Shown in pieces: positions 44,892 to 53,176 of a DNA stretch of 64,000 nt. The stretch's first letter is position 1. Each line of letters starts with the position of its first letter. Under the pieces are notes generated by a model. It saw only the letters and a list, made by a program, of their open reading frames with translations. It was not told the origin of the DNA and did no database searches. This DNA comes from Sphingobium sp. BYY-5 (lineage in GTDB: Bacteria > Pseudomonadota > Alphaproteobacteria > Sphingomonadales > Sphingomonadaceae). The position numbers and the translations under genes are program-made. The stretch is from assembly GCF_022758885.1 (NCBI RefSeq), contig NZ_JALEBH010000002.1, positions 558,001 to 622,000 of the forward strand, read 5' to 3'.

Positions 44892-46028
44892 CTACTCTGT
44901 CAGGATCGGCTCTGCATTGGCTACGGCATCGCGCATCGGCAACCGATTGATCACCGTGAGGCCAAATCCTTCGAGCGCAGCCAGCTTCGCCTTGCTTGAT
45001 GTCAGCAGCGTCATCTGCCGCACGCCAAGGTCCAGCAATATCTGGGCGCCTATGCCATAGTCACGGGTCGCGTTTGTATCATGATAGGTTTTGCGCCCAC
45101 CCTCGATCCGCTTGGAGATTGAGTCCGGGCTGGGATCGCGCACGAACACGGCGACGGCCTGCCCCTCATGCGCGGCGATTGCCTTGAGCGCCTGCGGCAC
45201 ATAGTCGGGATGCGCTTGCGACCAGCCGAGCATGTCGGTCGCAATGTCGACCTGATGCACCCGGACCAGCGTGTCGCGATCCGGGCGGATTTCGCCTTTG
45301 ATCAGGGCAACGTGCTCACCGCCGTCGACTAGGTTGCGATAAACATGGATGGTCAGATCGCCGCCATAGAAACTGTGGAAAGGCGCGCTCGCGACCCGCT
45401 CGACCAGCTTTTCGAACCGCCGCCGATAGGCGATGAGGTCGGCAATCGTGCCGACTTTCAACCCATGCTCCTTAGCAAAGACCAGCAGTTCGGGCAGACG
45501 CGCCATGCTGCCATCGTCGTTCATGACTTCGCAGATGACGCCGGCGGGCGTAAGGCCGGCAAGGCGGGAGATATCCACGGCCGCCTCGGTATGCCCGGCC
45601 CGAACCAGAACGCCGCCGTCGCGCGCCGTCAGCGGAAACACATGCCCTGGCGACACGATGTCCGACGATATCTTGGTCGGATCGACCGCCACGGCAATGG
45701 TATGCGCACGATCCTGCGCCGAAATCCCGGTCGTGACGCCTTCGCGCGCTTCGATCGATATGGTGAAGGCGGTGCCATGACCGGACTGGTTGTTGGCCGC
45801 CATGGGCGGCAGCTTGAGCTGTTCGGCGCGCGCCTTGGTCATTGCGAGGCAAATCAATCCGCGCGCATGTTTGGCCATGAAGTTGATCTGACCCGGCGTC
45901 GCGAACTGGGCGGGTATGATGACGTCGCCTTCATTTTCGCGATCGTCGGCATCGACCAGAATATAGGGCAACCCGTTTATCGCGTCGTGAATGATGTCCT
46001 CTATGGACGAAATGCCTTCGCTACTCAT
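44892..46028 (-). CDS. ribB: 3,4-dihydroxy-2-butanone-4-phosphate synthase with degenerate GTP cyclohydrolase II domain (RibB/RibBA-like)
   Basis: 378 residues. The DHBP synthase domain (1-~205) is complete: [84 protein letters not shown]. The C-terminal ~170 residues follow the RibA fold, but the zinc motif with its three cysteines is absent ([20 protein letters not shown] stands there), so GTP cyclohydrolase activity is unlikely. It shares an operon with the CoA ligase and probably boosts riboflavin supply for the many flavin monooxygenases of the cluster. Such split-activity RibBA forms are known in alphaproteobacteria. Confidence 0.87.
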   Translation of the reverse strand: MSSEGISSIEDIIHDAINGLPYILVDADDRENEGDVIIPAQFATPGQINFMAKHARGLICLAMTKARAEQLKLPPMAANNQSGHGTAFTISIEAREGVTTGISAQDRAHTIAVAVDPTKISSDIVSPGHVFPLTARDGGVLVRAGHTEAAVDISRLAGLTPAGVICEVMNDDGSMARLPELLVFAKEHGLKVGTIADLIAYRRRFEKLVERVASAPFHSFYGGDLTIHVYRNLVDGGEHVALIKGEIRPDRDTLVRVHQVDIATDMLGWSQAHPDYVPQALKAIAAHEGQAVAVFVRDPSPDSISKRIEGGRKTYHDTNATRDYGIGAQILLDLGVRQMTLLTSSKAKLAALEGFGLTVINRLPMRDAVANAEPILTE

Positions 46029-46059
46029 CGATCCGTCTTTCCATATATTGGCGTCTCGT

Positions 46060-47745
46060 TCAGGCCGCGCCGCGTTGCGCGGCGAGGTGGGCCAGCGCCA
46101 TCTCTTTCAATATGTTTTTCTGAACCTTGCCCGTGCCGGTCTTCGGCAGGTCCGCTTCCGCGATGAACCAGATGTCGCGCGGCAGCTTGTATCCGGCCAC
46201 TTGCGGCTTCAACCAGGCCAGGATGTCGTCGCCGGACAGGATATGCCCGTCAGCGCGCACGATCCATGCGCAGCCGCATTCGCCCCAGCGATCGTCGGGC
46301 ATCCCGATGAAGAAGGCCTGACCGATTGCCGGATGCGTGGTGACGAGTTGCTCCAACTCTTTTGGCGACACCAGTTCGCCCCGGCTCTTATATAATTCTT
46401 TCGACCGCCCCGTCAGGAACAGGTTTCCGTCAGGCCGGAATTGCCCCAGATCGCCCGTCCGCAGCCATCCATCCGCCAGAAACAGCTTTTCCGTTTCCTT
46501 CGGTCGGCGAAAATAGCCCAGGCTGTTCATCGGCCCGCGTGTGCAGAGTTCGCCGGCAGCGCCTGCCGGAAGATCAGCGCCGGTCACGGGATCGATCGTC
46601 TTGAATTCGCAGATCCGGCCGTCCTGCCCTCCGATGCCGGCCACGCCCGCCTGCACGATGCAGCCCTGCGTCTCCGCGACGATGTCGATCGGATCACCCG
46701 GCTGGGTGCAGATGATCGTCGCGGTCGCTTCGGTCTGGCCGTAGCTGGTAAAAATCTCGCTGCATCCTAGCGTCTCCTGAATGTCGCGCCAGACCCAGCT
46801 GGGCGTGGGCGCCGCAGCGCTATGGACCGCTGTGAGCGAACGCAGGTCATAGGTTTTGACCTTCGCCCGCTCCATCATTGCGATCGTCATTGTGGGCACG
46901 CCCATCAGATAAGTGGCGCGATGTCGTTCGGTCGCGGTGAGCAGCGCATCGGCATCGAACCGGAGCAGGGGGACGATCGACCCGCCCACGATCATGCCCG
47001 ACAGCAAGCCCACGACCAGACCGAAGCCATGATAGAGCGGGAGCGAGAATACCGCGCGTCGCCCTTCATCGAACGCCTGATGGTAAGCCCCCGCATAAGC
47101 GGCCCGCAACAGATTATCATGGGTTAGCACGACCCCTTTTGGCGATCCGGTCGTACCCGACGTGAACATGATGACGGCGGGATCATGCGGCCCTGCGCTC
47201 TGGGCCGGCAAAGCGCCGTCCGGGAGGGAAGCGAGAAAGTCGTCCGGCGCCTCCGCGTCATAGACCAGACCGCCGCGCAGTTCCGGCAGGGCGGCGCAGG
47301 CGCCGGTCCGCCATCCGGGCGCCTGGGCGTCAAGCTCCAGATCATAGCGGCGCGAACCGAAGCGGGCCATGCCGATCAGAAAATTGCAGCCCGCCTCCCG
47401 GATCGCATATTCCAGATCCTTTGGGGCATAGAGGGTGTTGATCGCTACAGCGACGCCGCCGACACGCCAGATAGCAAACATCAACGACACCGTGATCGGG
47501 TAATTGGCCAGCAGCAGCCCGACGCGGTCGCCCCGCGCGATGCCAAGCCCTGAAAGCGCCGCGGCGAAACGCTCCGATTGCGCGTGGACCGCAGCATAAT
47601 CGAGCGTTTCGGCGTCCGTGATGACCAGCGGCTTTGCCGCAAAATGATGCTGCGCGCGCGCCAGATAGGCGTCCAGCGTCATTTCCTCCCAGATAGGGTG
47701 TCGGTCCGATATCGCTTGCCGCCGTTCCTCTATGGCCTCGATCAA
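46060..47745 (-). CDS. AMP-forming acyl-CoA ligase (possible terpenoid acid-CoA ligase, CamF-like role)
   Basis: 561 residues. ATP-binding loop MFTSGTTGSPKGVV, A5 motif TSYGQTEATATI, hinge GWLRTGDLGQF then GRSKELYKSRGELVSPKELE, and catalytic Lys in LPKTGTGKVQK. ANL-family enzyme that activates a carboxylic acid with ATP and CoA. In the camphor route a ligase makes the cyclopentenone acetyl-CoA used by OTEMO; the co-occurrence with an OTEMO-like gene and a CTAAT-type operator in its promoter argue for that role. The substrate cannot be proved from sequence. First gene of a two-gene operon with ribB. Confidence 0.88.
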   Translation of the reverse strand: MIEAIEERRQAISDRHPIWEEMTLDAYLARAQHHFAAKPLVITDAETLDYAAVHAQSERFAAALSGLGIARGDRVGLLLANYPITVSLMFAIWRVGGVAVAINTLYAPKDLEYAIREAGCNFLIGMARFGSRRYDLELDAQAPGWRTGACAALPELRGGLVYDAEAPDDFLASLPDGALPAQSAGPHDPAVIMFTSGTTGSPKGVVLTHDNLLRAAYAGAYHQAFDEGRRAVFSLPLYHGFGLVVGLLSGMIVGGSIVPLLRFDADALLTATERHRATYLMGVPTMTIAMMERAKVKTYDLRSLTAVHSAAAPTPSWVWRDIQETLGCSEIFTSYGQTEATATIICTQPGDPIDIVAETQGCIVQAGVAGIGGQDGRICEFKTIDPVTGADLPAGAAGELCTRGPMNSLGYFRRPKETEKLFLADGWLRTGDLGQFRPDGNLFLTGRSKELYKSRGELVSPKELEQLVTTHPAIGQAFFIGMPDDRWGECGCAWIVRADGHILSGDDILAWLKPQVAGYKLPRDIWFIAEADLPKTGTGKVQKNILKEMALAHLAAQRGAA

Positions 47746-47764
47746 CGCGGCTCTCCTCCTCTAC

Positions 47765-47778
47765 CTAATAGAAATTAA
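47765..47778. promoter_or_regulatory. operator-like inverted repeat upstream of the CoA ligase operon
   Basis: CTAATAGAAATTAA, 9 of 10 arm bases matching CTAAT-N4-ATTAG, 20 bp before the ligase ATG on the minus strand. Confidence 0.6.
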
Positions 47779-47990
47779 TATGCCTCCACTGGCAATTTGC
47801 GTCAAGCGCTGTCCTGCATGGCAAGGTAAGCCGGCCAACCGCCAAACGCTGCGTCAGCGGCCATATACTGACATTTATTGTTGATTATATTCGATTTTAT
47901 GCGGCGCTCTATCCCTTCAAGCCGCCCATTTTCCAACGACGCTGCCATGGGGCGACCGCAAAGATCCGATCTTGAGCTTGCCAAAGAAGC
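47779..47990. other. divergent promoter region between CoA ligase and LLM operons
   Basis: No gene seen. It separates the two operator-like repeats at 47765 and 47991 and should hold both promoters. Confidence 0.5.
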
Positions 47991-48004
47991 CTAATTACGA
48001 TTAG
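47991..48004. promoter_or_regulatory. operator-like perfect inverted repeat upstream of the LLM/crotonase/lactonase operon
   Basis: CTAATTACGATTAG followed by TTTGAT, as in the copy at 41530. It lies 33 bp before the LLM start codon, a position suited to repression. Confidence 0.7.
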
Positions 48005-48036
48005 TTTGATTTAAACGAGGTATTTTGGAGGCACAT

Positions 48037-49149
48037 ATGGATGTAGGTTTGGGGCTGACGTTCCAGAATCTGAAGGAGCAGGTCAGCGACATCGAGGTTT
48101 TTCGGCATGAGCTGGCCCTCGCAGCCGAGGCGGAAGATCGCGGCTTCGACTCCGTATGGACCCCGGAGCATCATTTCACCGGTTACATGATGACGCCCAA
48201 TGTCCCCCAGTTCCTGTCCTGGGTCGCGGCCAAGACAAAGAAGATCAAGCTGGGCACCACGGTTACCGTGCTACCGTGGCAGAACCCGGTCCGCATTGCC
48301 GAGAGCTTTCTGCTGCTCGACCAATTGTCGGAAGGGCGCGCGATTCTGGGGATTGGCCGGGGCCTGGGCAAGGGCGAGTTCGACGGCTTTCAGGTGCCGA
48401 TGGGCGAAGCACGCCACCGGTTCCGCGAATATGCAGAAGCGTTGCTTAGCGCCCTGGAAACGGGCGTCATGGAATATGACGGCAAATACCTTCAGCAACC
48501 GCGCGTCGAACTGCGCCCGCGCCCCTATGCAAGCTATCGCGGTCGGGTGTTTGCATCGGCGGTCTCGCCGGAATCGGTCAAGCTGATGGCCAACCTCGAT
48601 GTCGGCCTGATGATCATCGCCCAGAAGCCTTGGGATCGGGTTGCCGAAGATGTGACCAGCTATCGCGACCGCTTTTTCGCGATGCAGGGACGTCCAGCTC
48701 CCAAGCCCGTGGTCGTCGCCTTCGTCGCGGTGAACGAGGACGCCGCCAAGGCGCAGGAGATGCGCGACAAATATCTGGTCGAATATGCGCGGTCCACATC
48801 CTCCTTCTACCAGTTCGGGAACAAGGAGTTCGAGAAGATCGAGGGCTATGAATATTATGGCGCCCTGGCCAGCAGCGTCGAGAAGCATGGCATCGAAAAA
48901 TTCAACAATTTCCTTGCCGATCTTCAGATTTGGGGCCATCCGGAAGAGGTCGTGGAAAAGCTGAAAGCGATGGTCGATCGCTTCGATGTCGGCAGCTTCA
49001 TCATCTATACCCAGTTTGGCGACATGCCCTTCGAGGTCGGCCGCGACAATTACGAGCTTTTTGCCCGCAAGGTTCTGCCGCATCTCAAGGATATTGACGT
49101 TTCCACCCCGGCCGCGTCAGTTGTCAGCCCGCTGCAATCCATAGCTTGA
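48037..49149 (+). CDS. LLM-class (luciferase-like) flavin-dependent monooxygenase
   Basis: 370 residues from ATG 48037 behind TTGGAGG; an in-frame TTG 12 bp earlier lies inside that ribosome-binding site. The luciferase-like TIM barrel has DVGLGLTFQNL, ESVWTPEHHF-type SVWTPEHHFTGYMM, KIKLGTTVTVLPWQNPVRIAESFLLLDQLSEGRAILGIGRGLGKGEF. These enzymes use reduced FMN from a separate reductase. The subfamily differs from the diketocamphane-monooxygenase-like protein at 51715. First gene of an operon with a crotonase, a lactonase and a TetR regulator; substrate unknown. Confidence 0.88.
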   Translation: MDVGLGLTFQNLKEQVSDIEVFRHELALAAEAEDRGFDSVWTPEHHFTGYMMTPNVPQFLSWVAAKTKKIKLGTTVTVLPWQNPVRIAESFLLLDQLSEGRAILGIGRGLGKGEFDGFQVPMGEARHRFREYAEALLSALETGVMEYDGKYLQQPRVELRPRPYASYRGRVFASAVSPESVKLMANLDVGLMIIAQKPWDRVAEDVTSYRDRFFAMQGRPAPKPVVVAFVAVNEDAAKAQEMRDKYLVEYARSTSSFYQFGNKEFEKIEGYEYYGALASSVEKHGIEKFNNFLADLQIWGHPEEVVEKLKAMVDRFDVGSFIIYTQFGDMPFEVGRDNYELFARKVLPHLKDIDVSTPAASVVSPLQSIA

Positions 49150-49202
49150 ACTGTTATCCTTCACTGCGGCGCGCAAGACGTCGCGGCGGGGGGGGAGAGA
49201 GG

Positions 49203-50060
49203 ATGAACATGACAGATGCTGCGCAACCGGTGCTGTACGAAATCCGCGACGGGACGGCGTGGATAACCCTCAATCGTCCCGAAAAGCGCAATGCGCTAAG
49301 CGAGCCATTGCAGGAGCAGCTAAGCGCGCTGTTATGGGAAGCTGACGAAGATAATCGCATTCACGCGGTCGTCCTCAAGGCGGCCGGGCCGGATTTCTGC
49401 TCTGGCTACGACCTGCAGAAATACGACCAGCCCATCCCGGGGCAGGTCGATCACAAACGCGGTCGCGCAAAGTTCGACGACGACAGTTGGCACCAGGAAA
49501 AGGCGCAGCGGCTGCGCATGGCGCTCTTCGACATGCACAAGCCCGTCATCGCGCGGGTCCATGGCCGTTGCCTCGCAGGCGGAACCGACCTGGCGCTCCT
49601 GTGCGACATGGTGATCTGCGCCGACAATGCGCTGTTCGGATTCCCGCCGGCGCGATCGCAAGGCTCTCTTCCTAGCCATATGTGGCTCTATCTCGTGGGT
49701 CCGCAATGGGCCAAGCGGTTGTTGCTGACCGGCGATTCTATCCGTGGCGACGATGCAGCGCAGATCGGGCTGGCGCTCAAGGCGGTGCCTGCCAACCAAC
49801 TCGATGCGGAAGTCGCGGCGCTCGCCGCGCGCCTTTCCCTTATCGACGCCGACCTGTTGAGCGCCAACAAGCGGATCGTGAACCTCGGCCTGGAACTGAT
49901 GGGCGCGCGCACTTTGCAGCGTATGTCCGCCGAAATGGATGCACGCGGCCATCTGGCCGCCAGTCGCACGCAGTTCAACGAAACTGTACGCATCGAGGGA
50001 TTGAAGGAGGCGGTGCGTCAGCGTGACGAGCCCTTCGGCGACCCGGTGATCAAACTATAA
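49203..50060 (+). CDS. crotonase-family protein lacking both hydratase glutamates
   Basis: 285 residues from ATG 49203, behind GGGGGGAGAGAGG. Crotonase fold: ITLNRPEKRNALS, DFCSGYDLQKYDQ and VHGRCLAGGTDLALLCDMVICADNALFGFPPARSQG. The two glutamates of enoyl-CoA hydratase are replaced (GGTDLAL has Asp; FPPA has Pro where FxxPE is usual), so simple hydration is doubtful. Crotonase-fold enzymes that cleave carbon-carbon bonds of cyclic diketones, such as 6-oxocamphor hydrolase, exist; this is one possibility. Same operon as the LLM protein and lactonase. Confidence 0.85.
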   Translation: MNMTDAAQPVLYEIRDGTAWITLNRPEKRNALSEPLQEQLSALLWEADEDNRIHAVVLKAAGPDFCSGYDLQKYDQPIPGQVDHKRGRAKFDDDSWHQEKAQRLRMALFDMHKPVIARVHGRCLAGGTDLALLCDMVICADNALFGFPPARSQGSLPSHMWLYLVGPQWAKRLLLTGDSIRGDDAAQIGLALKAVPANQLDAEVAALAARLSLIDADLLSANKRIVNLGLELMGARTLQRMSAEMDARGHLAASRTQFNETVRIEGLKEAVRQRDEPFGDPVIKL

Positions 50061-50079
50061 CAGCAGATAGGATGAGGCG

Positions 50080-51015
50080 ATGATGGAAGGCGAAGGCTGG
50101 CGGTGCCTGTGGGATGCCAAGGCCATATTGGGCGAAAGCACTGTCTGGGACGCGCGGGATGGCTGCATCTATTGGGTCGATATCGAAGCACCCAGCATCA
50201 ATTGGTTTCATCTCGATAGCGATCGAACGGGGCGCTGGGACGCGCCAGGGTGGATCAGTGCGATCGCACCGCGCGCCAGCGGCGGCTTCATCGCTTCGTG
50301 CGCCGACGGCTTTGCCCATGTCGATCCCCACCGGCAAATCTACGCGCCGATCATCCACCCGATACCCAATCCCAAAATCGCGCGGCTCAACGACGGCGTG
50401 ACCGATCGCAAAGGGCGCTACTGGTCCGGTTCGTGCGATTCCAGTCAGTGGGACGAAAGCACGACTGCGGACGACAAGGAAAGCACGCTCGGCAATCTGG
50501 ATGTGCGCAATACCGGCGAACTCTATCGCCTGGATGCCGATGGCAGCGTGAGCACGCAGGAACGCAATATCGTGACCGCCAATGGACCCGCCTTCAGCCC
50601 GGACGGTCGGACCGCCTATGTGAACGACTCCATGCCGCTGGTCAGTTGGGCCTATGACGTGTCGGACGATGGCACATTGTCGAACCGCCGCGACTTCCTG
50701 AACTTCAAGCCGGAAGATGGATATCCTGACGGCATGGCGGTCGACGTAGATGGCTGCATCTGGATGGCCTTCTACGAAAGCTGGGTGTTGCGGCGGTTTG
50801 CACCGGACGCAACCTTGCTCGAGGAACGACGCTTGCCGGTGCGGCGGGGGCTTCGCCCCGCTTTTGGAGGAAGCGACCATGATCGCCTCTTCCTCATCAC
50901 CGGATCGCAAGGCTTTTCAGCCGCGACATTTTCCGAACAGCCGCTCGCCGGCGGGCTGTTCGAAATACTCGATCCACCCGCGCCGGGGGTCCCTAATTCC
51001 CTTTATGCCGGGTAG
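50080..51015 (+). CDS. SMP-30/gluconolactonase/LRE-family lactonase
   Basis: 311-residue six-bladed beta-propeller. Metal ligands: Glu in ILGESTVWDARDGCIYWVDI (near residue 17), Asn-Asp in KIARLNDGVTDRKGRYWSGS, NGPAFSPDGR, and Asp in EDGYPDGMAVDVDGCIWMAFY. Family members hydrolyse lactones with a divalent metal. It starts 19 bp after the crotonase gene. Baeyer-Villiger oxidation in this cluster makes lactones, so ring opening of one of them is a plausible job. Confidence 0.9.
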   Translation: MMEGEGWRCLWDAKAILGESTVWDARDGCIYWVDIEAPSINWFHLDSDRTGRWDAPGWISAIAPRASGGFIASCADGFAHVDPHRQIYAPIIHPIPNPKIARLNDGVTDRKGRYWSGSCDSSQWDESTTADDKESTLGNLDVRNTGELYRLDADGSVSTQERNIVTANGPAFSPDGRTAYVNDSMPLVSWAYDVSDDGTLSNRRDFLNFKPEDGYPDGMAVDVDGCIWMAFYESWVLRRFAPDATLLEERRLPVRRGLRPAFGGSDHDRLFLITGSQGFSAATFSEQPLAGGLFEILDPPAPGVPNSLYAG

Positions 51016-51044
51016 TCAGAATCCGCTCCCGATGAGGCTGTCTT

Positions 51045-51067
51045 TCCCTTATAGTTTTGCTAAGGGA
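51045..51067. promoter_or_regulatory. inverted repeat TCCCTTA-N9-TAAGGGA before the TetR gene
   Basis: Perfect 7-bp arms (51045-51051 and 51061-51067), just before the TetR ATG at 51072 and after the lactonase stop. It could be an autoregulatory operator or a weak attenuator; the TAAGGGA arm also overlaps the ribosome-binding site. Confidence 0.45.
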
Positions 51068-51071
51068 CGGC

Positions 51072-51665
51072 ATGGCACACGCAGATAATGGCCGAACGCG
51101 CATTTTAGACTCGGCCGCGACAGCCCTTCGCCAAAAGGGGCTGGCAGGCGCGAAACTCAGTGAGATCGCCAAGGGCGCCGGCATGCTGGCGCCCAGCATC
51201 TATCATCATTTCCCGTCCAAAGATCATCTGGTCGAAAATGTGATGATGGAAGGCATTTACCGCAACAGCCGCCATATCGTGGCACGCGTCGAGGTTTTGG
51301 GGCCAGACGCGACACCTCTGGTGCGCCTGCGCGCCGCGATCGTGGCCCATATCGACTTTCTGTTGTCGGGCGACGATTATTCCTCCGCCGTAGCGCGGGT
51401 GTTCGACGATCTGCCGGATGAAATGCGGCGGCGGGTTCTGGCTGCCTATTCCAGCTTTGACAATTATTGGCGCGACCTCATCGTCGCCGCGCAGGCGGAC
51501 GGCAGTGCCAGTGCCGCGCTGGACCCGACCGTGGTCAGGAAATTTTTGATCGCTATGCTCGATTCCAGTTCATCCTGGTATCGACCGGGAAAGTTGGGAC
51601 CAGCGCAGATCGCGGAGCAGGCAGCGGACTTGTTGCTGCATGGATTTGCCAGCAACCCTGCCTAG
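51072..51665 (+). CDS. TetR/AcrR-family transcriptional regulator
   Basis: 197 residues from ATG 51072 behind TAAGGGACGGC. The N-terminal helix-turn-helix reads RILDSAATALRQKGLAGAKLSEIAKGAGMLAPSIYHHFPSKDHLVENVM. The C-terminal effector domain (from ~60) resembles the KstR2-like group. Last gene of the LLM/crotonase/lactonase operon. It is one of two candidate regulators for the CTAAT-N4-ATTAG repeats; an acyl-CoA thioester effector would be in keeping with the KstR2-like group, but this is inference. Confidence 0.9.
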   Translation: MAHADNGRTRILDSAATALRQKGLAGAKLSEIAKGAGMLAPSIYHHFPSKDHLVENVMMEGIYRNSRHIVARVEVLGPDATPLVRLRAAIVAHIDFLLSGDDYSSAVARVFDDLPDEMRRRVLAAYSSFDNYWRDLIVAAQADGSASAALDPTVVRKFLIAMLDSSSSWYRPGKLGPAQIAEQAADLLLHGFASNPA

Positions 51666-51672
51666 GACAAGC

Positions 51673-51706
51673 ATATAGAAGGGGGGATGAGTACCCCCTT
51701 CTATAT
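51673..51706. terminator. bidirectional terminator between TetR and LLM genes
   Basis: ATATAGAAGGGGG (51673-51685) pairs perfectly with CCCCCTTCTATAT (51694-51706), with an 8-nt loop. An outer CAAGCA/TGCTTG pair extends it with a bulge. It fills the gap between the convergent genes. Confidence 0.75.
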
Positions 51707-51714
51707 TCTGCTTG

Positions 51715-52854
51715 TCAGGCGGCGACCGTTTCTGCGGCGGCTGTTTTGGCACCCGGCAGCTTGACTCGCGGTGCCACTTCCTTGGCGATCAATTCCAGCG
51801 AGTTCCACCAGGGCGTGGGATCATCATAATAGTCATGCGATTCCACCTGCAGCGTGCCCCAACCGCCGGTCGCCTCGAACAGCGTGTTGAGCTTGTCGAC
51901 GACCGTATCGGGCGATCCGACTACAAAGACGTTATCCACCAGGAATTCCAGATCGGCATCCGCCGGATCGATGCCTGCGTCTTTGGCAAAGCCGTCCATC
52001 ATGCCGAAACGATGCCAGATCGGGATCAGATATTTGTTGAAACAATAACCGATCGGCCCTTCCATCACGAGGCACTTGGCTTCCGCGTCGGTATCGGCGC
52101 AGAATACGGTCTGCGATACCGCATGGCGCTGGCGGATGGGGGTGAAGCCCGCCTTGATATTGGCCTCAGCATAAATCTCCCAATGGCGCTTGAGCGCATC
52201 AAGGCCGGAGTAGATGGAGACCGGCTTGAAGTTCTTTTCGCCGGCAAGTTTCATCGATGGGGAGTTGGCGCTGAACCCGGTGACGGCGATTTCAGGGAAC
52301 GCGCCGTCATAAGGCGCGAAATTCGCGAGCATGTGCTGCTCGTCATCCTCAGTCTCCGCCGGCGCCTCTTCGGGATAGCCAGCGTCCCAATATTTGCCTT
52401 CGAAGAAGAAGGGCTCGCGCTTCCAGATCTTCTCCATGATGCTCAGCGACTCGCGAACCATATCGTTCAGCATCTGTGGCTCGGCATCCTTGATGCCATG
52501 GATATAGGATGCTTGTGGATAAGCGCCCGCGCCAATGCCCAAAAAGTAGCGGCCCTCCAGAATCTGCGAGAGCCAGCCGACCATGATGGCCAGCTTTGCG
52601 GGATGCTGGTGCGGTAGAATATGCGCCATTGGTGCGAACTTGATTTGGCTCGTCTGCAACGCTGCGGCGGCCATGATCAGTTCGGGATTGGGAATATTTT
52701 CCCAGATCTGCGACGCATGTTCGGAGATCATCATTGAAGTGAAGCCTGCCTTGTCGCAGGCAACGCTATTCTGGACGCCCCACTCGAAAGTCTGCCGCGC
52801 TGTGCGTCCGGGACGCATATAGGGGTGAAAGATGAGGCCGGTTTCCATCGCCAT
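51715..52854 (-). CDS. LLM-class monooxygenase resembling diketocamphane monooxygenase (type II Baeyer-Villiger)
   Basis: 379 residues. Luciferase-like barrel with GRTARQTFEWG, SEHASQIWENIPNPELI, KFAPMAHILPHQHPAKLAI, GWLSQILEGRYFLGIGAGAYPQASYIHG and MEKIWKREPFFFEGKYWDAGYP. From memory these segments match the diketocamphane monooxygenases (CamE type, about 378 residues) almost motif by motif; no alignment was run. Such enzymes use reduced FMN to insert oxygen next to a bicyclic ketone. The flavin reductase at 43992 is the probable partner. The last ~12 residues (AKTAAAETVAA) are a non-conserved tail. Single gene, with an operator-like repeat in its promoter. Confidence 0.88.
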   Translation of the reverse strand: MAMETGLIFHPYMRPGRTARQTFEWGVQNSVACDKAGFTSMMISEHASQIWENIPNPELIMAAAALQTSQIKFAPMAHILPHQHPAKLAIMVGWLSQILEGRYFLGIGAGAYPQASYIHGIKDAEPQMLNDMVRESLSIMEKIWKREPFFFEGKYWDAGYPEEAPAETEDDEQHMLANFAPYDGAFPEIAVTGFSANSPSMKLAGEKNFKPVSIYSGLDALKRHWEIYAEANIKAGFTPIRQRHAVSQTVFCADTDAEAKCLVMEGPIGYCFNKYLIPIWHRFGMMDGFAKDAGIDPADADLEFLVDNVFVVGSPDTVVDKLNTLFEATGGWGTLQVESHDYYDDPTPWWNSLELIAKEVAPRVKLPGAKTAAAETVAA

Positions 52855-52926
52855 GAAAGTCTCTCCTTAAGCGTCTGCCGCATTGCGCCGTTTTGCCATC
52901 TTGGTGCGGTGTCGGCTCGGCGTTGT

Positions 52927-52940
52927 CTAATGACGATTAG
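52927..52940. promoter_or_regulatory. operator-like perfect inverted repeat upstream of the diketocamphane-monooxygenase-like gene
   Basis: CTAATGACGATTAG, perfect arms, 73 bp before the LLM ATG at 52854 (minus strand) and about 240 bp before the divergent TetR start. Confidence 0.68.
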
Positions 52941-53091
52941 GGAATAATCTTTCCGCGAAGTTTAAGTCAAGTGTAAATTCACAAAATGACCGCTGGCAGC
53001 CCTTCGCGAACGATTCTGTGAAGCGGGTAAAATCGCCTGAAAATACACAGACTCTTGAAATTTTCTGGCAGGCCACGCAAACTGGCTGTAG

Positions 53092-53116
53092 CATCTGCCA
53101 GATGTTGACGCGTCAA
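53092..53116. promoter_or_regulatory. two adjoining palindromes upstream of the second TetR gene
   Basis: CATCTG-C-CAGATG (53092-53104) is followed immediately by TTGACGCGTCAA (53105-53116), a perfect 12-bp palindrome. They lie 60-85 bp before the GTG of the TetR gene at 53177 and are unlike the CTAAT repeat, so autoregulation of this regulator is the likeliest use. Confidence 0.5.
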
Positions 53117-53176
53117 GACGGTGCCTCGATCGCAGATTGCAACGAAAAAATATTACATCTGTTTTAGGATATTGCG

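Larger units (their letters stand above)
52855..53176. other. 322-bp divergent promoter region with three inverted repeats
   Basis: No gene seen. It holds the CTAAT-type repeat at 52927 and two adjoining palindromes at 53092-53116, and should contain the promoters of the divergent LLM and TetR genes. Confidence 0.6.
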
